This document shows, piece by piece, positions 11,412-22,221 of a DNA stretch of 64,000 nt (position 1 is the stretch's first letter; each line of letters opens with the position of its first letter). The notes under the pieces are model-generated. The model ran no database searches, was not told the DNA's origin, and saw only the letters and a program-made list of their open reading frames with translations. Location: positions 3,990,001 to 4,054,000 of the forward strand of contig JAXBDG010000001.1 in the NCBI GenBank assembly GCA_036320915.1. The letters run 5' to 3'. The translations under genes and the position numbers were made by a program. Origin of the DNA: Linnemannia elongata. Lineage: Eukaryota; Mortierellomycota; Mortierellomycetes; Mortierellales; Mortierellaceae.

Positions 11412-14027
11412 ACGGATGAAAACAGCAAGGGCTGCAACAAGGGTAAGAGGGGAAAAAAAAGAAAAAAGAGAAACAACTTCTTCCCCGTTTATGGTCGCAC
11501 TTAAGAGCAACAATGAAAAATAAGCGACGATGGGGGTGGACGGAAGGGAATGGATGTTGGCCAACACAGCGAAAACAAGGTTCGTTTGTCTCAGCCCATC
11601 ATGAGCACGCAGACATCCTGAACACTGAAATGGGAAAGAGACAAGGGAACGACAGAGTAAGTTCTGCATGGATTGATAAAAGCAAAGAAAGCAATCTCTG
11701 TAGTATAGCTCAACATTCTCGTTTTCATCCACAACAATACAACGCCTCGCTACCGCTCATAGAGTATATCAACTATGACCCACTACACCTTATAAACCAT
11801 ACCGACGAATGATCTCGATCGTGTTCAGACACCTCACGCGTCCAGGATCAATCACGACTGCAGGCTTCTTACTATCACATCCTGTCAATGCTATTTGCTA
11901 TTCATTGTCCATTGACCTAGCCAAAAGCCCTACTAAAGTAGAACATGCTCGGTCTGTGGACTTTTTGCAACCTAGCTCACCATTTTCACCACCTTCTTCT
12001 TCTCTTGCTTCCATGTCACTCATGCATCCAACTCTCTCTTCCTCTTGTCCATTCTTCCGATCAATGTTACACATAGCCCAACCCGCTTCTATTTTTTCTT
12101 TGGAGAGGCCATTGACGTAAAAAGTAGACGCGACAGGTGGAAGATATTTCACCCTCTACCACCGCCCAACCGTTTACCCAATCGCCGACTGTGGGGTAAA
12201 GATAGAGAGGGAGAGAGAGAGAGACGAGAGAGTGGGCACAGAAACAATAATCTGCGAGTCGCGTTGTTGTTGTGGGTCTCATTTCTCCTTTCATTCATCC
12301 CCCCCATTCGCCGAAAATGAAAAATATGCCACCTTCTATCTCGCTCTCTCGCTGTCCTATTTTCATCTCTAACTCTCTCGGTGTGATCGATCGAAAAAAA
12401 AAACAGACAAATGACCTTCGTCCCTATCCTTTAATGATATGACGATCTAAACCTTGCAAGCCATAGGATAGGATTAAGGAGAGCCGAACAGCCAAAAAAA
12501 AAAAAAAAAAAAAATTAAGGCTGGGCCATCAATTGCTCCCCTCGCCACATCAGTTGGTCGTCTATTCTTGTTCAACGTCGAAAGGCGAAGGACGTCCCAG
12601 GCTTATTATTGTTTGGTGTTGTGGAGGACTGAGGGGGGGGGGGGCAATGGAGTGAGGTATGCCAGGTAACTTTCTATCCCTCCCTCTGAAGCAATCGGCT
12701 CGCACTCTTGCTGCCTCGCTCGTCGTCTTGGATCACAAGGTGCCCCCCCTCCTGCTCCATACGCGCACATATGTGCAATGCCAACATGGTGAAAGCAGTG
12801 GAAAAGAGGAGGGAGGGTAAAGAAATGAATTCATCCGAGATGTTCTCCTCCGACAAAACCATTTCCCCTATCGCTTCATGACCATCCACTTTCTAGCCGA
12901 ATTAGCAATTGTGAAAATGAGGCAACGAGAATAAAATAAAAAACTAAAATGGGAAAACTCTAAAATAAACACCTTGGAGCGGGTAAGCAATGGGTGGGGA
13001 AACGGAAGGGAACAGGGAGAAAGGGGGGGTACCCTGGCTCAGAATTTCCGGTCCGTCCATGTCCAGGGTCACCTCCCATTGTCAACATCCAGTTGTGAAA
13101 GAGGGTGTGGGAAATCCGATCACTTACAGCACCCCGCACCCACTGAGAGCAAAGTATAACATAAGAAACGAAAAGTCCGCCTTATCCGGTTGGTTGACCC
13201 TATTTTCATGTGCAGCTTGCCAGCTTGTTTCCAATTTTCAATTTTCATGCAATGTTATGTTGTTGATAGTTTGTTCATCCTCTACATCAACCACCCTTCC
13301 CATGTCATAACGAAATGCAGAGGTTGCACGAACAACGCAAAAGAAAGGAGGCAAGGGCACAGACGACAGTCCCCGGAAGTTGATAAAGCCGAAGGACTTA
13401 GGACCATGATAATTGTACACCTTGTGAGAGCAGCAGCGAAAACCCAATTGCGCTCTAGGCTGTTTTTTGTGTACACATGCGGAGTGGGGAAATGATGGCA
13501 GGTGGGAATTGGTGAAAGGAGTGGAGATGGAGATAGATGAGAGCATGGATGGCGGTGGAGTGAACGACCCGACAAAGGGTCCTTGTCGAGTCCTACTAAA
13601 TACCAGCAGCAAAACCCTCACCACCCACATTTGTTTTTTTTGAATTTTTTTCTTGGTTGTCTAGATATATATGAATGGGTTGAATGCCGAGTTGGTTTTT
13701 CTTCGTGTTCCACTTAGCTCTTGTTTTCTTTGTGTTCAGCTTCTTATTCCTCCGTAAGGCTTCACCCTGCCCTCGGTTGGATGTAACGAACGAGTCAATC
13801 ATATAACGATCATCTTTTCTTCGCCGTCCCCCATCTCTCCTTTTGTATTTAAAGAACCCAAGAATCCAATCTCGCCCCTTTTTTCTTTCTTTTGTTATTT
13901 ACCACTTAATCGCTCTTCTCCCCATTTTCGCATCTAGACTCATCCTTCTTTTTCAGACGTCGTTCTCTCTTTCTCTTACTAACACCCTACTCTACAACAC
14001 TACAACAACAACAACAACTACACCGAC
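11412..14027. other. intergenic region upstream of P450 copy 2
   Basis: No gene is supported. From about 12100 it carries sequence homologous to the DNA upstream of P450 copy 1, with the AGATATTTCA-C/T-CCTCT block near 12143 matching 7161. A pyrimidine-rich leader and a CAACAACAACA stretch directly precede the ATG of copy 2. Homopolymers include A20 near 12495. Confidence 0.6.
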
Positions 14028-16414
14028 ATGTCGACAGTAGCAACCGCTACCCCCACTGTGGGCCTCACCGCCACCCTCCTCCCAAAGCTCCTAACCCTCA
14101 TCAGCCAAAACTCCAACCGCAAAAAACTCCTCCTCGCCATCATCCTCTACACCGTCTACAAATATCGCCGCTCCGTCCTCTTTGTCCGTCCCCGACCCGA
14201 CCTCCCCGGTCCCCCCGGCTTACCACTCATCGGAAACTTTTGGGAGATGGCCACCGTCCCCAAGACGGATTTCCATCAATCCCAAGAACGTAACTTTGCG
14301 AAATACGGCAAGTTTTATACCATGGCGATTCCGGGCATTGGAAGGACGATTACGGTAAAGGATCCGGAGATTTTAGATCATATCTTGAGGACCCATTTTT
14401 GGATCTATGAGAAGGGTACTAGGTTCAAGGAGACCCTTGGGCCTCTTGCAGGCGATGGTGAGTAGTTGTTTTCTTGTGAAAGCATATGGACATGGATGGG
14501 ATTGACAGCAAATGTTGTTTGGAGGGAATGAACAAGAAACACTAATCTTGTTTTTGAGTGTCCTTGTTGTTTGATTGAAATAGGCATTTTCACAGCGGAT
14601 GGAGATGTAAGTTTGTTACTGTTGTTTTTTTTTTTTTTTGCATATTTTCCGTCGACTTTTACCTCAGCATATGTACACGTGTCTGTCGTATCCCATATAC
14701 ACTTTCACTCATCCTTTTACTCACCCATTCCTTCCCCGTCACTCACATCCTCTTCTTCGTTCTTCAATCCATGCCCACAATAGCACTGGAAGTGGCAAAG
14801 ACAGCACGCAAGTAAGATCTTTACCGTCAAGGCCTTCCGTCAATATACCAACGATGTCTTTGTTCAGGAAGCCCAACGTGCCATCAGCTATCTCGACAAG
14901 TTTGCCGACACCGGCAAGTCCGTCGATCTCCAACGTCTCTTCTACTGCTTCACCCTTGGTATGTCCCCCTTTTTTCCTGTCTTCATGTTGGTCCTTTGGT
15001 ATTTTTGATCCTCTCGATCGTGTGCGTGTGCGTAATGTTATTTCTCGAGAATAGTGTCGAGCCGGTACTAATTTCGAGACTATCTGCGCTAACAAGATGC
15101 CCTGATTACCACATACTAACTACTTCATTCCCTTCTTCCTCTTTCCCATCGCATCCCATTCAACCTGGACACTCACACTTCATTCGACCACCTCCATACC
15201 ACCCAACCCTGAACAGACTCATTCGGAGAGATCGCATTCGGAGAAGTATTCGGATGCCTCGACGACCCATCCCAGGACGTGGAATTCGCCGCAGCCTTCG
15301 ACAGACTAAACCACGGTCTCGCTGGCCGCTTCCTCTCTCCCGTCTGGAAACTGGTCGACTGGTGGACCGGTAACGATCTCCGCGTCGCGGCAGATCGTGC
15401 TATTGTCCGTGATTTCGCACAAAAGATCATTGATCGCCGTAGGAAGGAAAGGGCGGAGAAGACAAAGGTGGATGAGGGGAAGGATGTGGGGTTGGGCAAG
15501 AGGGATCTGTTGCAGCTGTTTATGGATATTGGATCCGAAGAAGGTGGTACTCCTCTGTCGGATGAGATGTTGGTTGACAGTGTGTTGAACTTTGTCATCG
15601 CAGGACGAGACACGACCGCTCAGGCATTGGCATGGACGTTCTACCTCATGCACCGTCGAGGAGCTGACCCTGCCATCGTCCAACGGATGCAAGAAGAAAC
15701 CGACTCTATCCTCAAGGGTGGTATTCCCACCTACGAAACCACCAAGCAACAAAAATTCACCGAAGCCTGCTTCAACGAAGCCCTCCGTCTCTACCCTGCA
15801 GTTCCTCGTAACGCAAAGATCTGTACTCAGGATGACGTGTTGCCGGGTGGGATTAAGGTCTACAAGGGAGAGAGAGTGACTTGGAATGTGTGGGCGATGG
15901 GACGAGATGAGGACCTTTGGGGAAAGGATGCTAGGGAGTATAACCCATTCAGGTGGGAGAAGATGGATAAGCCTTCTTCGGCAAAGTTTTGCTCCTTCCA
16001 CCACGGACCACGTACCTGGTAAAGTTCTTTGGCTGTTGTTTTTTTGTTTGGCTCTTTTTTTTTGTGTTCATTTCTTTTCCCTCAGCCCCCTCTCTCATGC
16101 ACCATGTGCTGCTCAGTACGATCTGACACACACACACACCTATTTTTTGTCGATCAAAATTCCTTTCTTCCCTCTCTAACATACGCGCTAACATACAACC
16201 ACCACCCCTCTTCTCTTCTCTTCTCTTCTCTCTCCTTTTACTCCACATAGCCTGGGTCAAGGTTTCGCAGTGACAGAAGCAGTGACACTGATGTCAATGT
16301 TCTTCCAAAAGTTCACATTTGAACTCGAGAACCCCGACCAAAAGGCAAACTACATGCCCTCGCTCACCCTCCCCATGGACAACGGTCTCCGCGTCTACGT
16401 CAAGCGTCGCACCG

Positions 16415-16419
<5 letters not shown>
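14028..16419 (+). CDS. cytochrome P450 monooxygenase (tandem copy 2)
   Basis: Five exons join(14028..14457, 14584..14606, 14784..14958, 15217..16018, 16251..16419), 532 aa. Exons 1, 2, 3 and 5 have exactly the same length as in copy 1 (430, 23, 175, 169 nt); exon 4 is one codon shorter. The N-terminal anchor, PGPPGLPLIGN hinge, AGRDTTA (338-344), EALR (397-400) and heme Cys477 in FHHGPRTCLGQGF are all intact, with the Cys codon again split by an intron. ExxR here is the usual EALR, where copy 1 has ESNR. Coding identity is high, while introns have diverged, so the duplication is not very recent. Both proteins are probably ER-anchored oxygenases of similar chemistry. The TAA stop merges into an A37 run. 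Confidence 0.93.

Positions 16420-16454
<35 letters not shown>
16418..16454 (+). repeat. A37 homopolymer overlapping the P450 stop codon
   Basis: The last two bases of the TAA stop begin an uninterrupted A run. The gene has introns, so this is not a retroposed copy with a poly(A) tail. The following 16455-16964 stretch is A-rich 3' flank shared with the convergent prohibitin gene; I see no gene in it. Confidence 0.9.
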
Positions 16455-16457
<3 letters not shown>

Positions 16458-16964
16458 AAATGAGGAAAAAAAAAAAGACTATGTTCTTGATATATAACTG
16501 TAAGCCTACCTCAATCTCTTGTCCTGCATACTCTCTTGAACGCATACATATCCTTTTCTCAAATAAAAACAAACAAAAAAAAAATACATTCAAATTGAAC
16601 GACAATCCCAACCTTGCACCTTGGTACCACTCATACAAAACATGACAAAATGAAGATGAAGAAAAAAAAAAAAAAGGAGCACGTCAAGAAAAAAGGAACA
16701 TCAATTAGGACAAGAAGGTATCGATTACGAAAACGACAAAATTTGTATTGTAGTAATATAAAGTCTAAGTGTGTTTTTTTTTCAAATGTACAGCTGTTTT
16801 AAAACCTCATCTTTCCCTCGTCCATGAGTGGGCATGGTGCATCCCCAACCTAGCCTCATTCATGCGTCCAATGCGTTGTTGAAAAATGCAAAAAATAATA
16901 ATAACAGAAAACAGTCAACAGTCCCACTAACTCCAACCCCTCACACGCCATTCGGTCAAAAGAC

Positions 16965-18867
16965 TTAAACGGGGAGGTTCAACAACATGTTGTTGCCCTT
17001 CTGGTTAGGCAAGTAGGTGACGTTCTTGGCATGGGCCAAAGTGCCGGCAATATCCTTCGATGCCTCAATACGACGGAGTTCAATCAAACCAGCACCGGCC
17101 TTCTCGAGTGATGAAGAAATAATCTCGGCAGCGTGGGCCTCTCCTTCGGCTCTGATGATCACAGCGTTCTTCTCCTGCTCAGCCTTCTCGACAATGAACT
17201 TTGCGCGCTCTATTGGTACATCGATGATGAAGGGAGATTAGAATGTTACCTTATGCGAGTAGCCTCGTGGCTTCCCGGTTTCACATTCGCTAGTGCTCTG
17301 CACCATCCTGTTGAAAAGTAACACATGTAACGTACCAGCCTCCTGCTGAGCAATCTGCTTCTGCTCGACGGCGTTGGTGAAATCGCGACCGAAAGTCATA
17401 GTGGTCTAATAGCAACAAACACACAAGCAAACGACGAATTAGTCGATACATTCAAATGCAATCGCAAATCACAACCACCATAAAGAACCGACGAAAAGAG
17501 AAAAGAAAGACTTACAATGGAAACATCCTCGAGCTCGATGTGGAACTCACGGGCACGCTTAGCAAGGTCCTCACGGATCTTGGAAGAGACGAGCTCACGC
17601 TGGGTAATGAGCTCACCAGCATCAAACTGGGCAACAATCGACTTCAACACTTCGTTTCCGATAGAGGGCAACACACGCTCATCGTAATCCATGCCGAGTC
17701 CCTGGTAGATCTGGGACAAGTTCTTGACTTCAGGGCGGTGGAGGACACGGAGGGTCAAGGTGACCATCTGCATATCCTTGGATCCAGTAGTGGTCGAGAT
17801 GTTGCGGGGCTTGGTACGAACATCGAACTGGATGGCGCGCTGCAACCAGGGGACCAAGAAGTGGGTTCCCTCGCCAACGGGGTTGGGCTTGACTCCCTCA
17901 ATTCTGTCGAAAATAACGGCGCGGTGACCTCCCTGGACTATATTGTGAAAGTGAATGAAGGGTTACTTGGTTAGATGATAGTTCGGTGCGACAATCTGTT
18001 TCCATGGTGTGCTTATTGTTCCTGGTCAAGTGTTAGAAATTATGTTGTTTTTGAAAAGGGGTTTCATTGGCTCGGTAATGGTTCCTGAAATGATACTGCC
18101 AAGGTCGTTTGCTCGTTGTTGTCGGGAATTCCCTAAACTTGCTCGTGTCGTGCTGGCAACCCATAGCACTCCCTGTGATCATTGAACAAAGACAGAGCTC
18201 TCCAGCGGATTGTGCAACTACTCCTCCCCCAAAAAGCGTCCAGCTGCAGGGTCCTTCCGTGCGCATTCCTCGAGCCAACCCCTCCGAACCAATTGTTGGG
18301 AAGGTACAAAAAAGGCAAAAAAAAAAAGAGTAGAGTCTCGTTCCTGACTCCAACAACGAAAAGCGAGGAAGAAAAAGGTCGAGGAGGTGTCGCCGGAGGA
18401 AAAGGTAATAAAAAACTGTGGTCATTGGTGATCCGATTCACTCCGTCGTGTGTGCTGGCTTTAGCATCGGGCGAGTTGGTGATTGCCCGTTCAAAGAGGA
18501 AAATAAAGGGTTCCGGGTGTGACTTAAGCGTATCAAGAGAGCCTTTTCTCTGTCCCTGCCCATTGTTTGTTGCCATGGCTTCCGAAACGACATTCTCCTC
18601 CTCGGAGAACAGGCGCCAAAGAAAGGCAAAAGGAGCACTGCTTGTGTGCTGCTGTATCCGTTGAGATGCTGATTGTATTCCCTCGGTGCCCTGACTTTCC
18701 TCTCTCCGAGAATTGTGATCTGATCTGTTATTGCTGTAACTACTTTGTGAAGAACGTGAGATCAGTTTCCAGTAATACGTACCATCGTACATGGAGTACT
18801 GGAGGAAGGAGACGGCGGCACCGACGGGGATAGCGAACTTGGAGAGTGTTCCCAGAATGGCAGACAT
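16965..18867 (-). CDS. PHB1: prohibitin 1, mitochondrial inner-membrane ring subunit
   Basis: Four exons complement(16965..17209, 17336..17405, 17516..17937, 18783..18867), 273 aa, all phases consistent. The N-terminal hydrophobic anchor ([20 protein letters not shown]) is followed by [18 protein letters not shown] and the SPFH domain with [50 protein letters not shown] and [12 protein letters not shown]. The C-terminal coiled coil has [25 protein letters not shown]. These match yeast Phb1 throughout, and the length is close (287 aa in yeast). With Phb2 it forms a large inner-membrane ring that acts in membrane-protein turnover, respiratory-chain assembly and cristae. The first intron is long (845 bp) and may hold regulatory sequence. 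The gene is complete. Confidence 0.96.
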
Positions 18868-19107
18868 GGTTATGTATAGAGAGGTATGAATGAGTGTTGT
18901 AAAGAGAGGGAAGAGGTGGAAGCGGGCGTGTGATTCCAACAAAGAAAACGGTTGACGAGAGTGAAACGAAGCTTCGATTACCCGCCGTGGGTGTTGTTTG
19001 GGGGCCTTGCGAAGCTGATCGAGGAAACCCTTAACTACACTCGCAGTCACTTCGTTGCAAAAGGAAAAAAAATGAAAATCACATGACCCTGGAAAATTGG
19101 TGAGTGG

Positions 19108-19419
19108 TAGTGATTGTAACTCGGGTTAACTCTGGTTAACCCTTAACTGACAGGGTTAACCCAGTTAGTTAACCCCTTAAAAGTTAACCCGGATTAACCC
19201 TTGGACCTGGGTTAACCCTTAGTCAAGTTAACTAGTTAGCGAGGTTAGAAAGGAGGAAACAGTGGTCCAAGCCTGGAGAACATGGAGGAAACAAAATATC
19301 GATGACGTCAAAATATGGTAAGCCCTGGGTTAAGGGTTAAAAGGTCAACTTAACCCAGTTAACCCCTACTTGGGTTAACCGGGTTAACTGGGTTAAATTT
19401 TTTTGGGTTACAATCTCTA
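19108..19419. mobile_element. hAT-type MITE, 312 bp, GGGTTAACCC-rich
   Basis: Ends are TAGTGATTGTAAC (19108-19120) and GTTACAATCTCTA (19407-19419), inverted with 12 of 13 matches. Immediately outside lie identical 8-bp repeats GTGAGTGG (19100-19107 and 19420-19427). An 8-bp target duplication and TIRs starting TAGNG are the hAT signature. The interior has no ORF and is packed with the self-complementary motif GGTTAACC and variants, so it could fold on itself. It sits between the divergent promoter side of PHB1 and the 3' end of the F-box/WD40 gene. The transposase source is not in this window. Confidence 0.8.
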
Positions 19420-19657
19420 GTGAGTGGAATGAAAAAGCTACCCGCTGTTCCATGGGTTAGGTTAATCTTTATTATGACAAGAGAGAAGGGAGATGTATGG
19501 TACAGAGAGGAAAGGAGAGGAAAAATGAAAGGTCAAATAAACACGCAAGAAAGAGGAACAAAAAATCAGTTGTGAGCGAGGGTATGGTAGGGGGTATGAG
19601 ATTTTGGAAGCAAACAAGAAGGATAGTGATCGAGGGGGGAACATGGTGTGTCGGCCC

Positions 19658-22221
19658 CTAGGAATGTACACCATAGTCCCACACAAAGACAACACCATCG
19701 TCCGAACCGCTCACAATACGTGTATCCCCGAGCCCAACACACGTAACAGGGCCTTCATGACCCGTCAGAGTGTACAGACACCGTCCACTCTCCGTGTCCC
19801 AGACCTTGATCGTCCTGTCCAGTGAGCCAGACACAATGCGCAGCTTGTCAAACGCAAGCGACCATACTCCCTCAACATGTCCAAACAGTGTGTTCAGACA
19901 CTCACCCAAATCCGCGTCCCAGATCTTCAGCGTATTATCCAATCCACCTGTCACAATAATCGGCATCATGCTCCGGGTCTCTGTATCCGAATTGCCATCG
20001 TGCAAGGGCGATGGGGGGGCATTTTCGACAACTCCCGACCGATTGATACTGCACACGGTTCCGTTGGCTCCCTGTTGCGAATTGTTGCTCTGTGCGCTCT
20101 CCTGGGGTCGCTTGCGGATACGGTCGGCGATAATCGAAATCAGAGCATCTCCCGATGTCTGCAGGCACTGAACACGTCCGACATGTCCCTTAAACGTCCG
20201 GAGACACGTCCTCGCAGCAATATCCCACAGCTTCACCGTCGTATCGTCACTGGCGGACACCAACAGGTTCTTCTTGTAGATTTGAACCTTGTTGACCAGA
20301 TCACCGTGGCCTTTCAAAGTCGAACACTCGCCCGTCGCAAAGTTCCAGATCTTGATAGTGGCGTCGGCGGATCCAGAAGCGAGGATACGAGAGTCGAAAT
20401 CGAGAGTGACCACACCATCGGTATGTCCCTGAAGTGTGCGGATGCATTGACCCGTGTGGTAGTTCCAGATCTTAAGAGTACGATCCATCGATCCTGTAAT
20501 CAGCTTGGCCTCGTCAAAATGGAGTGCGCGCACACAAAGAGCGTGTCCAGAGAGGGTACGGAGACACTCGCCTGTCTCAATGTTCCAGACCTTGGCAGTG
20601 TTATCGTACGAGCCGGTGATCAAGAACGAGTCGTCAAACTGAAGACACATCACGCCGTCGGTGTGGCCCCGGAAGGCCTTCAGTCGGTAGTTGCGCTTTC
20701 GCCAGTTTCTCTCTACAATCAGACGCTCTGAATAAATCTCCTTCCAAGGCCTCTTGGTGACCAGCTCCGTGGGTTTGACTGGTGGTTCCGGTGACTGAAA
20801 CAAGGGTGCGGAACGCTTAGCTCCCGACTTTGACGATGATGAGGATGAGGGTGACGGTGAGCGAGAATCCCGACGGGCTCGCTTCTGGGACCGGTCTGCA
20901 TCTGCTTCGTTATCGTTGTCGTTGGGTGCGCTGCGACGTCGCGTTGGCCAACCAGAAGGAGGAGTAGAATCTATGGGTGACAACGAAGCGGTGGATGTTG
21001 GAGGCGAGGGATGAGGAGGTGTTGTTTCGACTCTGGTGCTTCCGGCGCCATGTCCTTGCCCGTGCCCGTGTCCATGTCCGTGGTCGGTGTGTATGTGATC
21101 GTGGTGGTCTTCAGGATCGCTCTCATCAGCTGTGTGCCCATTGGCATGCGATGTTACTGCTTCCGCTTGGACCTCTTGGATCGATTGTGACGGGGGGAGC
21201 TGTTGTTGTTGGTGTTGTGATGCCTGTTGTTGCTGCTGATGTTGATACTGGAGCTGTTGTTGTTGCTGATCCAATTGCCGCTTTGACCTGACTTTCTTCT
21301 TTTCGAGTAGAGGTAGACCCCATCCGCACTTTGTGCATTTGAGGCCAATGTGTTGCTCGCACATCCGGTGCCAGACCACATCATCATCGGCGAGACGCTT
21401 CCAGCTCTTGCAGACTTGGGCAGCGTGGCAGAGGGAGGTGGCGTCAAGATAGGAGAGGATGCGGAAGGCGATTTCGGGAGGAGTGATCGACAAAAAGTCA
21501 ATTCTGAGAAGAGGCTGAAGATGGTTGGAGAGGAAGGAGAGCTGGGGCACACAACATTGAGTCAAGAGGCCGCTGAGGACAAGTTGGCGATGACTTGCTG
21601 GTGCAGAGCCGAAGAGGGACCAGATGTGAGAGATAATCTGTTGATCCTGGTGAGGCAGTCGTTTGATATCCTAATCATAGAAGAGGCAAGTGTTTGTTTT
21701 TTGGGCGGAAGGGTTAGTCATATAAACACATGCACAGTACAGCGAATTGTGTACACAAACAAAACAAGGCGAGACAAAGCAACAAAACAAAAAGAAAAGA
21801 AACGATCGCTCTTGTCCATGCAGCTCCCCTTTCTGTGCCGCCCTGGCTGTTTGGTGTGCTGCTGGTTGTTGTCGGTAAATGTACATAGGGATGACTACAT
21901 AACAAAAGAAGGCAGAAGAAAAAAACGGAGCAAGTCGAATATGTAGTTTACCTGCTGGAGTTGATCAAGTTGAATCTCGTCAGCGGCTCGTTTGGATCGC
22001 AAGTCGGGACGATGTCGGTAACAGAGTCTCTTCTCAGCCTTTGCAGCTCTGTGGTCAGCGGAAGACTGTTCAGACCAAGAGAGGGTTGGGAATGAATCAG
22101 GAAGGAGATTGGCCTCTGAGGGTTGTACGGGAGCAAGATCCTCGATGGCGTCAGGATTGAGGCAGAGGGAGGGGGCTAACAACTCTGTAGTGTCTACAGG
22201 CGATGGCGAGTCGTAGGCCAT
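19658..22221 (-). CDS. MET30: F-box/WD40 ubiquitin-ligase adaptor, MET30/sconB type
   Basis: Two exons complement(19658..21670, 21952..22221), 760 aa, joined in phase 0 over a 281-bp intron. After an N-terminal stretch with LVLSGLLTQCC and LLRIDFLSITPPEIAF, the F-box (about 154-195) reads RILSYLDATSLCHAAQVC...DDDVVWHRMC, followed by HIGLKCTKCGWGLPLLEKK. This block is characteristic of fungal MET30/sconB. A poly-Q/H and acidic linker follows, then PWKEIYSERL and seven WD40 blades from about 423 to the end (GHTDGVMCLQF, GSMDRTLKIWN, GHVEGVWSLAF and others). Blade 5 carries an insert of some 50 residues. Known orthologues are SCF adaptors that ubiquitinate the sulfur-pathway activator (Met4/cys-3/metR) when sulfur is ample; the substrate here is inferred. 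Confidence 0.93.

Noticed and set aside
16418..16454. Poly(A) at the P450 stop as the tail of a retroposed gene copy
   Set aside because: The gene has four introns at the same positions as its neighbour and homologous upstream DNA, so it arose by DNA-level tandem duplication.
19114..19400. TTAACCC-rich stretch as an interstitial telomere repeat
   Set aside because: Motifs are irregular and palindromic rather than head-to-tail, and the block has hAT-type TIRs with an 8-bp target duplication.
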